Source: an uncultured Clostridia bacterium
GTDB taxonomy: Bacteria; Bacillota; Clostridia; Peptostreptococcales; Anaerovoracaceae
DNA: 64,000 nucleotides
Assembly (NCBI GenBank): GCA_934233735.1
Contig: CAKQGQ010000001.1
Span: forward strand, 1-64,000
Reading direction: 5' to 3'
Shown in pieces: positions 25,392-33,251 of this stretch (the stretch's first letter is position 1; each line of letters starts with the position of its first letter). Made by a program: the position numbers and the translations under genes. The notes below the pieces were generated by a model, which was not told where the DNA came from, made no database searches, and saw nothing but the letters and a program-made list of their open reading frames with translations.

Positions 25392-26540
25392 TTATTTTTT
25401 GATGATGCGGCAGCTGAGTACCTTCGCACCGTTTTCTCCCTTGAAGAGGAGTGTCGGAACATCTTCGAGAGGAGTTTCTGCGAGAACATAAGCGATTCCA
25501 TCCTCGCGGCGGCTTGCCATTACCTTGGAAATGCTGATTTCCGCAGAGGAAAGCATTTCGATGACTTCGGATGCGGGATCTGCCATATCCTTTACCATGA
25601 TTGCAAGCCGTGTGCCTTTTTCAAGCTCGCCCATGTCCAGTCTCGGGAAGTTTACGGAATTGATGATGTTTCCGTCTTCGAAGAAGCCGCGAAGTTCGTT
25701 TACTGCCATAATCGCACAGTTATCTTCTGCCTCTGCCGTGGAAGCGCCCAGGTGCGGAAGCAGGATGACCTTGTCTCTTCCTACCATGTTGTCGTTCGGG
25801 AAGTCTGTAACATATTTTGCTACTTTGCCTGATTCCAGAGCAACCGCGAGATCCGGCTCATTTATCAGTTTATCTCTCGAGAAGTTCAGAAGAACCGTTC
25901 CGTCCTTCATCGCATTGAAAAGATCACGGTTCATCATGCCCTTCGTTGCATCATTTGCAGGAAGGTGCAGCGTTACATAGTCGCAGAGCGCGAGCATTTC
26001 TTCTAAATCCTGATAAACGCTGATTCCTTCGCCGCCGGAAACATAGTACGGGTCGTAGCCGACGATTTCCATGCCGAGCGCTTTGGCTGCCGCAGCGACC
26101 TTGCGTCCGATTGCGCCCAGACCGACAACGCCGAGCGTCTTTCCGAGAATTTCGTGTCCCGCAAACTGTGATTTGCCTTTTTCAACAGTTTTGCTGACAT
26201 CTTCTTTCAGCTCCGAAGCCCATGTGAGAGCCTGCGGAACATTTCTGGCTGCCAAAAAGAGACCACAGATTACGAGTTCTTTTACTGCATTCGCATTTGC
26301 ACCCGGGGTATTGAATACGACAATGCCTTTTTCCGCACATTTATCGAGCGGAATGTTGTTTACACCCGCGCCGGCTCTGGCAACTGCCTTCAGCTTTTCG
26401 CCAAGCTCCATTTCGTGCATGTCCTGGCTTCTGACAAGGATTCCGTCCGCTTTTTCCGTTTCTTCAACGAGCATATAGTTTCCGGGAAGCTGTTTTAAGC
26501 CAACCGGTGAAATTTTATTCAAAGTTGCTATTTTATACAT
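25392..26540 (-). CDS. serA: D-3-phosphoglycerate dehydrogenase
   Basis: 382 residues, RBS AGGAGG. Cofactor motif GLGAIGRKVAAAAKALG, catalytic Arg in NFSRDKLINEPD, and His in LLPHLGAST are visible. The C-terminal ~80 residues (from TRLAIMVKDMADPASEV) form an ACT-like regulatory domain suited to serine feedback. It oxidises 3-phosphoglycerate to phosphohydroxypyruvate, the first step of serine synthesis. The divergent serC neighbour, the next enzyme, strongly supports SerA over other hydroxyacid dehydrogenases. The short form lacks the intervening ASB domain of longer SerA types. Confidence 0.93.
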   Translation of the reverse strand: MYKIATLNKISPVGLKQLPGNYMLVEETEKADGILVRSQDMHEMELGEKLKAVARAGAGVNNIPLDKCAEKGIVVFNTPGANANAVKELVICGLFLAARNVPQALTWASELKEDVSKTVEKGKSQFAGHEILGKTLGVVGLGAIGRKVAAAAKALGMEIVGYDPYYVSGGEGISVYQDLEEMLALCDYVTLHLPANDATKGMMNRDLFNAMKDGTVLLNFSRDKLINEPDLAVALESGKVAKYVTDFPNDNMVGRDKVILLPHLGASTAEAEDNCAIMAVNELRGFFEDGNIINSVNFPRLDMGELEKGTRLAIMVKDMADPASEVIEMLSSAEISISKVMASRREDGIAYVLAETPLEDVPTLLFKGENGAKVLSCRIIKK

Positions 26541-26561
26541 AAATATTTACCTCCTTAGACC

Positions 26562-26600
26562 AGTATATCACTTTACGAAAGCCGCGTAAAGTGGTATACT
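26562..26600. promoter_or_regulatory. Symmetric bidirectional promoter/operator between serA and serC
   Basis: Arms 26562-26577 and 26585-26600 form a 16-bp inverted repeat with one mismatch and a 7-base centre. Each strand reads TTTACG, 17 bases, TATACT. Rightward: 26572-26577 and 26595-26600, toward serC. Leftward: 26590-26585 and 26567-26562, toward serA. The two promoters therefore overlap and are mirror images. Confidence 0.75.
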
Positions 26601-26638
26601 AACGATATCTATGAGAAATTACAGGAGGTTAAGATAAA

Positions 26639-27730
26639 ATGGATAAATATAATCGCGTTTATAATTTTTCCGCAGGTCCTTCGATGCTGCCTGTTGAAGT
26701 TCTGGAAAATGTGCAGAAGGACTTACTGAATTATGACGGAAGCGGACAGTCCGTAATGGAGATGAGCCACCGGTCAAAGGAATATAAGAAAATTATCGAA
26801 GACGCTGAGACAAACCTCAGAGAACTGATGAACATCCCGGACAACTATAAGGTGCTTTTCCTGCAGGGCGGAGGTACGCTGCAGTTTGCGATGGTTCCGC
26901 TGAACCTTTTGAGAAATACGAAGAAAGCGGACTATGTTGTAACAGGAACATGGGCAAAGAAGGCATATAAGGAAGCCTGCAAATTCGGCGATATTCGCGT
27001 AATTGCGTCCTCCGAGGATGACAAATTCACATGGGTGCCGAAGATTAAAAAAGAAGAAATTCGTTCCGATGCGGATTATGTATACATTACGACAAACAAT
27101 ACGATTTACGGAACAAAGTACAACTATGTACCGGAAACCGGGGATATTCCGCTCGTTGCGGATATGTCATCGAACATTATGTCCGAGGTTGTGGATGTAA
27201 CGAAGTTTGGAATGATCTGGGCAGGCGCGCAGAAAAATGTAGGGCCTGCAGGCGTTACCATCGTCATCGTGCGTGAAGATTTAATCGGTCATGCAGATGA
27301 AAAGGTACCAACTTATCTGGATTATCAGATTCATGCGGACAACGGCTCAATGTACAATACGCCGCCTTGCTTCTCCATCTATGTTGCAGGCGAGGTCTTC
27401 AAATATCTGAAGTCCATCGGCGGAGTCGAAGAAATGGAAAGAAGAAACCGCGAAAAGGCAGCAATGCTTTATGATTATATCGACGCAAGCAGCCTCTTCA
27501 GCTGCCCGGTTGCCAAGGAAGACCGTTCGCTGATGAATGTGGTTTTCGTGACCGGAGACGCAGACCTTGATAAGAAGTTTATCGCCGAAGCGAAGGAAAA
27601 CGGCATGGTAAATCTGGCAGGACACCGCTCCATCGGCGGAATGCGCGCAAGCATTTACAATGCAATGCCGAAGGAAGGCGTTGAGGCTTTAGTTGCTTTC
27701 ATGAAGAAGTTTGAAGAGGAGAATAAATAG
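26639..27730 (+). CDS. serC: Phosphoserine aminotransferase
   Basis: 363 residues, matching the ~360 of SerC; RBS AGGAGG. NFSAGPSMLPVEVLENVQ at the N-terminus, MSHRSKEY, LQGGGTLQFAMVPLNLL, the lysine region MIWAGAQKNVGPAGVT (PLP-binding Lys in GAQKN) and the C-terminal GHRSIGGMRASIYNAM are diagnostic. It transaminates phosphohydroxypyruvate to phosphoserine in the cytoplasm. It directly abuts the apgM-like gene, with no spacer. Confidence 0.96.
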   Translation: MDKYNRVYNFSAGPSMLPVEVLENVQKDLLNYDGSGQSVMEMSHRSKEYKKIIEDAETNLRELMNIPDNYKVLFLQGGGTLQFAMVPLNLLRNTKKADYVVTGTWAKKAYKEACKFGDIRVIASSEDDKFTWVPKIKKEEIRSDADYVYITTNNTIYGTKYNYVPETGDIPLVADMSSNIMSEVVDVTKFGMIWAGAQKNVGPAGVTIVIVREDLIGHADEKVPTYLDYQIHADNGSMYNTPPCFSIYVAGEVFKYLKSIGGVEEMERRNREKAAMLYDYIDASSLFSCPVAKEDRSLMNVVFVTGDADLDKKFIAEAKENGMVNLAGHRSIGGMRASIYNAMPKEGVEALVAFMKKFEEENK

Positions 27731-28966
27731 ATGAAATACCTGATTGTCGTACCGGATGGTTCCGCTGATAACCCGATCCCGGAATTGGGAGGAAAAACAC
27801 CGCTGGAAGCTGCGAAGCTTCCGACCATGGATATGCTCGCATCAAAAGGAGAAATCGGCACAGTCAGAACGGTTCCCGAGGGTATCAGTCCGGGAAGCGA
27901 TTCGGCGAATTTATCGGTTATGGGATACGATCCGCGCCGCTATCTGACGGGGCGCTCGCCGCTTGAAGCAGCAGCAATCGGAGTTGACATGCTCGACACG
28001 GATATTTCGTTCCGGGCAAATTTCATCACAATTGACCCGGCAGGAGAAGCAAATTACGAAGACTATATCGTTCGCGATCACGCGGCAGGCGATATTACGA
28101 CGGAAGAATGCGAAGAACTGCTGAAGGTTATAAACGAACATTTTGCGGATGAAAACCTCTATTTCCATACGGGAACGGGGTATCGTCACTGTATGATTTT
28201 GAAGAAAGATCATCCTCATGCGCACATAGAATATAAGTGCGTACCGCCGCATGATATTTTGGACAGACATGCGAGAGAATATCTGCCTAAGGGTAAAAGC
28301 GCGGATTTCCTTATCGATATGATGAAGGAAAGCTATGAGCTTCTGAAGGACCATCCAATTAACAAAGCAAGAATTGCCGCAGGTAAGAATCCTGCAAACA
28401 GCCTTTGGATCTGGGGCCAGGGCACACGCCCGGAACTCCCGAATTTTGGCGAAAAATTCGGCGTCAAGGCAACCGTGGTATCGGCAGTTGATTTGATTCG
28501 AGGAATCGGAACTTTCGCAGGAATGGATGTTGTCGATGTGGAAGGTGCCGACGGTACGATTAATACCAACTACGAGGGCAAGGTTGCGAAGGCAATCGAG
28601 GAATATAAGCGCGGTCAGGATATGATTTACATGCATATCGAAGGCACAGATGAATGTTCGCATCAGGGAAATCTGGAAGCGAAAATGCGCTGCGCTGAAT
28701 ATATCGACGGAAGAGTTGTGAAGCCTCTGTATGAGTACCTGAAAAGCACGGGAGAGGATTTCCGGATTTTAATCGTTCCGGATCACAGAACGCCGCTTGA
28801 AATCAGAACGCACTCCTCTGACCCGGTTCCGTTCGTCATCTACGACAGCAGACAGGAGCTTCCCGCAGATGAACGCAGACAGTTCAACGAACGGGCAGCT
28901 TACGAAGCAAAAAATCATATTGAGGAAGGCTATACTCTGGCGGATAAGTTCTTTGAGAGAAATTAG
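27731..28966 (+). CDS. apgM: Cofactor-independent phosphoglycerate mutase, ApgM type
   Basis: 411 residues. Alkaline-phosphatase-superfamily metal ligands are seen in VVPDGSADNP, PGSDSANLSVMGYDP (nucleophile Ser), HIEGTDECSHQGN and VPDHRTPLEIRTHSSDPVPFV. This archaeal-type enzyme interconverts 2- and 3-phosphoglycerate. Some close relatives are annotated as proposed homoserine kinases. Position next to serC-serA fits control of the 3-phosphoglycerate pool for serine synthesis, while a homoserine kinase role would fit amino acid synthesis equally. The start codon immediately follows the serC stop. Confidence 0.85.
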   Translation: MKYLIVVPDGSADNPIPELGGKTPLEAAKLPTMDMLASKGEIGTVRTVPEGISPGSDSANLSVMGYDPRRYLTGRSPLEAAAIGVDMLDTDISFRANFITIDPAGEANYEDYIVRDHAAGDITTEECEELLKVINEHFADENLYFHTGTGYRHCMILKKDHPHAHIEYKCVPPHDILDRHAREYLPKGKSADFLIDMMKESYELLKDHPINKARIAAGKNPANSLWIWGQGTRPELPNFGEKFGVKATVVSAVDLIRGIGTFAGMDVVDVEGADGTINTNYEGKVAKAIEEYKRGQDMIYMHIEGTDECSHQGNLEAKMRCAEYIDGRVVKPLYEYLKSTGEDFRILIVPDHRTPLEIRTHSSDPVPFVIYDSRQELPADERRQFNERAAYEAKNHIEEGYTLADKFFERN

Positions 28967-29009
28967 AAGATGGACTTTCGTAAGAGTCTGAAACAGACGG
29001 GAAAATAAC

Positions 29010-30380
29010 ATGAGTTTAAATGTAAAAAGAATTTTCACTATTATAATCAGTTTTATCATCGTATTTACGGCGGCCACAGCTTCCATGCAAACTGTGGCCT
29101 TTGCCGCTTCCGCGCCGTCGGTTACGGGAACATCCGCAATGGTGTACTCTGCGACGACTAATGAGGTGCTGTGGGAAAAGAATGCAGACGCCAAGCTGAA
29201 TCTGGCGAGCATAACCAAGCTTATGACCTGCCTGATTGCAATGGAAGAGCTCGGGCCTGACTGCCTTGTTACGGTTAGCGCTGAAGCTACGCGCGTGGAC
29301 AAGGTGAGTTCGGCCGTTTATGCGGGCGAGGAAATCACCGTGGAGGATCTGGTATACGAGGCGCTTCTGACATCGGCAAACGATGCGGCGAAGGCGCTCG
29401 GCATTGCGGTTTCGGGAACGCAGAGAAAGTTCGCAGGGAAGATGAATGCCCGTGCGAAAAAAATCGGCTGTACGAATACGCATTTTGCGAATGCCAGCGG
29501 GGTGAAGATAGGAAACTACAGTTCCTATTCGACTGCGCGCGATGTCATATTGATTGCGCAGGAAGCTTTAAAGAATAAGGAAATCCGAAGAATCGTCGGC
29601 GAGGCGGAGCATACGCTTGCAGCAACGAACAAAAACCCGGAAAGAACGCTGAAATCGTCCAACCTGTTTTTGGCAGGCGGCGAAGCAGATACCTTGACCG
29701 GAAAAGTGAAGGTAAAAAAATATCCGGGAGTCATCGGCGGCAAGACCGGAACTACACCGGAGTACAAGACGACCATGGTTGTTGCCTGCAATATCGACGG
29801 CTTCGAGGTCTATGCGGTCATTATGAACTCTACGATGGAAAAGCGCTACAGCGACATCAGAGCACTGCTGAACTATGCGAAACGTAGCATTTCCAAGTAT
29901 ACCGCATTTAAAAAGGGCAAAACTTTCGGAGAAGCGAAGCTGAAGGGCGGCGCGACGAACCGTGTCGCAGCGGTGGCTGCGCAGGAGGGCTGCATCAACC
30001 TTCCGGAAGGCGCGTCTGCATCCTTAGTGACAACGAAGGTGAAGTATAACGAGAACCTTAAGGCACCAATTAAAAAGGGACAAACGGTCGGAACCGTCGA
30101 AATTTACCTTGCGGATGACTTTGTCAGAAGTATCAATCTGCAGGCAGCAGAGGATGTAAAAGAGGGGTGGTTCCTCTCGCGTTTTGGTGTAACGAATTTT
30201 CAGACCGTGATTTCTTTCGCGGTCCTTTTTCTGATTTTGGCATTTTACATAACGATTCTCGTGCTGCGCAGCATCAACCGGAAAAAACGGCAGAGGGCAA
30301 GACAGGCAAAGCTTAGAAGAATCGCAATGCAGCAGCTTGAAAGAGAGCGCGACATTAAGAAAAGGGATTGGCCATACTGA
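29010..30380 (+). CDS. D-alanyl-D-alanine carboxypeptidase (PBP5/DacF-like)
   Basis: 456 residues. A signal peptide ending near AFA-AS is followed by penicillin-binding motifs: SITK (S67-K70), SAN (S122-N124) and KTGT (about residue 245). A PBP5-type C-terminal beta domain follows (~300-380). Unusually for DacA/DacF, the C-terminus ends with a clear membrane helix (TVISFAVLFLILAFYITILVL) and a strongly basic tail rather than an amphipathic helix. It trims the terminal D-Ala of peptidoglycan stem peptides. Its stop overlaps the uvrC start by one base (TGATG). Confidence 0.92.
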   Translation: MSLNVKRIFTIIISFIIVFTAATASMQTVAFAASAPSVTGTSAMVYSATTNEVLWEKNADAKLNLASITKLMTCLIAMEELGPDCLVTVSAEATRVDKVSSAVYAGEEITVEDLVYEALLTSANDAAKALGIAVSGTQRKFAGKMNARAKKIGCTNTHFANASGVKIGNYSSYSTARDVILIAQEALKNKEIRRIVGEAEHTLAATNKNPERTLKSSNLFLAGGEADTLTGKVKVKKYPGVIGGKTGTTPEYKTTMVVACNIDGFEVYAVIMNSTMEKRYSDIRALLNYAKRSISKYTAFKKGKTFGEAKLKGGATNRVAAVAAQEGCINLPEGASASLVTTKVKYNENLKAPIKKGQTVGTVEIYLADDFVRSINLQAAEDVKEGWFLSRFGVTNFQTVISFAVLFLILAFYITILVLRSINRKKRQRARQAKLRRIAMQQLERERDIKKRDWPY

Positions 30381-32209
30381 TGTTTGATATTAAAGAAAAC
30401 TTGAAAAAACTCCCGGACTGCCCGGGAGTTTATATGCATAAGGATAAGCTGGGACAGGTAATCTATGTCGGCAAAGCGATTTCGCTCAGAAACCGCGTGC
30501 GCCAGTATTTCCAGTCGTCGGCGAATCACAGCGCGAAGGTGCGGGCGATGGTTTCCCATATTGCGGAATTTGAGTACATCACCTGCCAGACGGAAATGGA
30601 GGCGCTGATTTTAGAGTGCAATCTGATTAAGAAATATGCACCGAAATACAATGTCCTGCTTCGTGACGACAAAACCTATCCGTATATCAAGGTGACGGTG
30701 CAGGAAGACTATCCGCGCGTTCTGAAGACGAGGCTGATTACAAAGGACGGAAGCAGATATTTCGGTCCGTACAGTGATGCAAGCGCCGTCAACGAAACCA
30801 TAGAACTTTTGAACCGTATCTATGTGCTGAAGAGATGTTCTGCTAAAAGCTTTCCGGATGGATGGCGCCCTTGCCTGAATTATCATATCGGTCAGTGCAG
30901 AGGAATCTGCACGGGAAAGGTCAGCAAAGAAGAATACCGCAAACACATTGACGAGGTTTTGGAATTCTTAGGCGGCAGGCAGAAACCGGTGATTGAATAT
31001 CTGACGGAAAAGATGAATGAGGCGGCGCAGGAAATGAAATATGAGGAAGCCGCCGTTTACCGTGACCGTATTGCAGCGGTAAAATCGCTCGGCGAAACGC
31101 AGCGCGTAACCATGACGCCGGGTAAAGATCTTGATATTGTGCTTCCGGTCGGCAGCGGCGAAAATGCTTCGATTGCGCTTTTCAGCGTCCGCGATGGCAA
31201 ACTCAGCGGAAGGGAAACCTTCGACATGCACACAGGAGCAGACGAGGACTATGATTCTTTGGTCGGAGAATTCATCAAGCAGTATTACAGCATGTGGGCG
31301 CAGCTCGTGCCGGAAATCGCCGTTTCACGCCCATTGAAGGAAGCGGAGCTTATCGAGCAGTACCTCGAGCAGCAGGGCGACGGACGAAAGGTCCGTATTT
31401 TCGTTCCGCAGAAAGGTGAAAAGCGGGCGCTTCTGGAACTGGCAAAGAAAGATGTCGTCGAGATGTCGAAAACATTGGAAATTAAAATCGAGTCGGCGAG
31501 GGAAAAGGAAGAGGCGCTGCGAAAAGCTTTGGCATCGCTTTTAGGAGAAGAGAAAGAGTCCTATCGCGTGGAGTCCTACGATATTTCCAACACGAATGGA
31601 GTGGATACTGTAGGCGCAATGGTGGTTTTCCAAAACCTCAAGCCGGTGCGCAAGGATTATCGTCGTTTTAGGATTAAAACCGTCGAAGGCCCGAACGATT
31701 ACGGCAGCCTGCAGGAAATGCTTTATCGCCGTTTCAAACGCGCGCTGGCAGGCGACCCGGGGTTCAAGACGCTGCCGGATTTGATTCTCATGGACGGCGG
31801 ACAGGGCCAGGTGACCTCTGCTGAAAAGGTTTTGATGGCAATGCAGCTTCCTATTCCGGTACTTGGTATGGCGAAAGACGACAGCCATAGAACGCGGGCA
31901 CTCGTGAACGGGAGAGGGCAGGAATATCTTTTGAAGGAAAATCCACTGCTTTTTAAGTATTGCGGCAGGATTCAGGAGGAGGTTCACCGCTTTGCGATTG
32001 AATATCACCGGAGTCTGCATAATAAGAATTCGATTGGCTCTGTGCTGGATAATATCAGCGGTATCGGTCCTGCGAAAAGAAATGCACTGCTTGCGCATTT
32101 TAAGTCGGTGGATAACATAAAAGCGGCAACTTTGGAAAAACTAACCGAAGTGCCGGGAATAACGGAGAAAAATGCGAGAGCAATCCGTGAATATTTTAGT
32201 TGCCCGTAA
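30380..32209 (+). CDS. uvrC: Excinuclease ABC subunit UvrC
   Basis: 609 residues from the ATG at 30380. GIY-YIG nuclease domain (PGVYMHKDKLGQVIYVGKA, residues ~16-90), central Cys region (CLNYHIGQCRGICTGK), UVR motif (YEEAAVYRDRIAAVKSL, about residue 220), RNase H-like C-terminal nuclease (ESYDISNTNGVDTVGAMVVF, with the Asp/His core in LILMDGGQGQV), and helix-hairpin-helix motifs (ISGIGPAKRNALL) are all present. It makes both incisions in UvrB-bound damaged DNA. It is translationally coupled to the carboxypeptidase gene. Confidence 0.96.
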   Translation: MFDIKENLKKLPDCPGVYMHKDKLGQVIYVGKAISLRNRVRQYFQSSANHSAKVRAMVSHIAEFEYITCQTEMEALILECNLIKKYAPKYNVLLRDDKTYPYIKVTVQEDYPRVLKTRLITKDGSRYFGPYSDASAVNETIELLNRIYVLKRCSAKSFPDGWRPCLNYHIGQCRGICTGKVSKEEYRKHIDEVLEFLGGRQKPVIEYLTEKMNEAAQEMKYEEAAVYRDRIAAVKSLGETQRVTMTPGKDLDIVLPVGSGENASIALFSVRDGKLSGRETFDMHTGADEDYDSLVGEFIKQYYSMWAQLVPEIAVSRPLKEAELIEQYLEQQGDGRKVRIFVPQKGEKRALLELAKKDVVEMSKTLEIKIESAREKEEALRKALASLLGEEKESYRVESYDISNTNGVDTVGAMVVFQNLKPVRKDYRRFRIKTVEGPNDYGSLQEMLYRRFKRALAGDPGFKTLPDLILMDGGQGQVTSAEKVLMAMQLPIPVLGMAKDDSHRTRALVNGRGQEYLLKENPLLFKYCGRIQEEVHRFAIEYHRSLHNKNSIGSVLDNISGIGPAKRNALLAHFKSVDNIKAATLEKLTEVPGITEKNARAIREYFSCP

Positions 32210-32228
32210 AACGGTTTTATGGTAAAAT
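32200..32228 (+). promoter_or_regulatory. Possible promoter of the DUF1292 gene
   Basis: TTGCCC (32200-32205), 17 bases, TAAAAT (32223-32228), overlapping the uvrC stop codon. Confidence 0.45.
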
Positions 32229-32274
32229 TAAGAAATTAAAACGAAGTTAAAACAATTTTTGTGGAGGAATAAAA

Positions 32275-32547
32275 ATGGCAAACGAAAAGAAAAATGTCGA
32301 TGTTGATGAAGCAGATGTAATTACCCTGCAGTTTGAAGACGGCCAAGATGTAGAATGCGAGATTATGGGCGTATTCGACTACAACGGCAAGGAATACATC
32401 GCCCTGATTCCGTTGGACGGAACCGATGATGTTTACATCTACGGCTATAAAGAAGTCGGCGAAGACGAGTTTGAAATTCTTGAAATCGAAGATGACGCGG
32501 AATTCGAAGCGGTGGTTGCTGAGTTTGACGCAATTATGGAAGAGTAA
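32275..32547 (+). CDS. DUF1292 domain-containing protein
   Basis: 90 residues, RBS GTGGAGG, very acidic. The DUF1292 pattern is complete: ITLQFEDGQDVECEIMGVFDYNGKEYIAL, then a YIYGYKEV strand and an EILEIEDDAEFEAV terminal segment. Members are small cytoplasmic Firmicute proteins of unknown function, often near mreB, uvr or Holliday-junction resolvase genes. It is followed by the palindromic element and a strong terminator. Confidence 0.9.
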   Translation: MANEKKNVDVDEADVITLQFEDGQDVECEIMGVFDYNGKEYIALIPLDGTDDVYIYGYKEVGEDEFEILEIEDDAEFEAVVAEFDAIMEE

Positions 32548-32667
32548 AGACTTGTCTTTTTCGCCCACCGCGTTGTCAACTTCGATTTTCTCAGTGCTCA
32601 CATACTTCAAGTATGCTCCGCGCTTCGAAATCTTGTTTCCTAGCGGTGGACGAAAAATCCAGCGTCT
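32548..32667. repeat. REP-like palindromic element (~120 bp)
   Basis: Outer arms: TTTTTCG-C-CCACCGC (32557-32571) pairs with GCGGTGG-A-CGAAAAA (32643-32657), interrupted by one C/A mismatch. The centre holds CATACTT-C-AAGTATG (32601-32615). The whole can fold into one long hairpin. It starts at the DUF1292 stop codon. Such sequences are usually dispersed in many copies; no second copy was seen in this window. Confidence 0.6.
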
Positions 32668-32683
32668 CTAAGCGCTACGCCTG

Positions 32684-32712
32684 AAATCGCCTAACCACAG
32701 GCGATTTTTTCT
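32684..32712 (+). terminator. Strong intrinsic terminator
   Basis: AAATCGCCT (32684-32692) pairs perfectly with AGGCGATTT (32699-32707), followed by TTTTTT. It ends the uvrC-DUF1292 unit. Confidence 0.9.
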
Positions 32713-32714
32713 TA

Positions 32715-33041
32715 TTTTAGATGTTTCTATGCAAAATCGACTTTATGTTCTAAATTCTAGCCGCATTTTTAGATGTAAAACGCAAAAATGAAGTTTCTGT
32801 TCTAAATTCTTCGGGGCGAAATGTGTCGAGGAATGTCGAACGATGTCGAATCTTTCTTTAAGTACATTTTTCTTAAAACCCAGAAAAGGAACATTTTTCC
32901 TTTAATGAAATAAAATGGTTATCTTTCAAGGTGATCCTGTAAATTTTTTAGAACACGAACTCGCTTTTTCCCTTCCATATCTAAAAACCCAATAAAATTT
33001 TAGAACAAAAACTTAAAAAAGGCTTTCTATATCTAATTTCC
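32715..33041. repeat. Four ~45-bp repeat units, two direct and two inverted
   Basis: Units at 32715-32758 and 32766-32810 (plus strand), and 32943-32988 and 32996-33041 (minus strand). Each begins TTTTAGAT or close to it, has an A-rich middle, and ends GTTCTAAA. Between the pairs, 32811-32942 holds TGTCGA three times and an AAAGGA/TCCTTT hairpin. No ORF with an RBS is present. Together with the REP-like element and the promoter below this accounts for the 700-base gene-free stretch. Confidence 0.65.
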
Positions 33042-33111
33042 CAAAATGAGATGCCTAACAGCTCGCCGCTATCAAGCAAATATCGACTTGGGTTTTTTGA
33101 GCGAAAGTGTG

Positions 33112-33141
33112 TTGACATTTTAAAGGAGAGGGTGGTATTAT
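33112..33141 (+). promoter_or_regulatory. Promoter of the EAL-pilB-pilT unit
   Basis: TTGACA (33112-33117), 18 bases, TATTAT (33136-33141). The transcript would have a ~100-base leader containing the G11 tract. Confidence 0.7.
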
Positions 33142-33204
33142 TTTGTAGAACTATACCGTTTCACTTTTCTGAAGTTTTTTGGTAAAAAAGTGTCAAAAAT
33201 TTCC

Positions 33205-33215
33205 GGGGGGGGGGG
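33205..33215 (+). repeat. G11 homopolymer in the leader of the EAL gene
   Basis: Eleven consecutive G residues lie 36 bases before the start codon of the EAL gene, between promoter and ribosome binding site. Confidence 0.85.
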
Positions 33216-33251
33216 TACAGCGCAATATAACTTTTCTATGGAGGCATTCCA

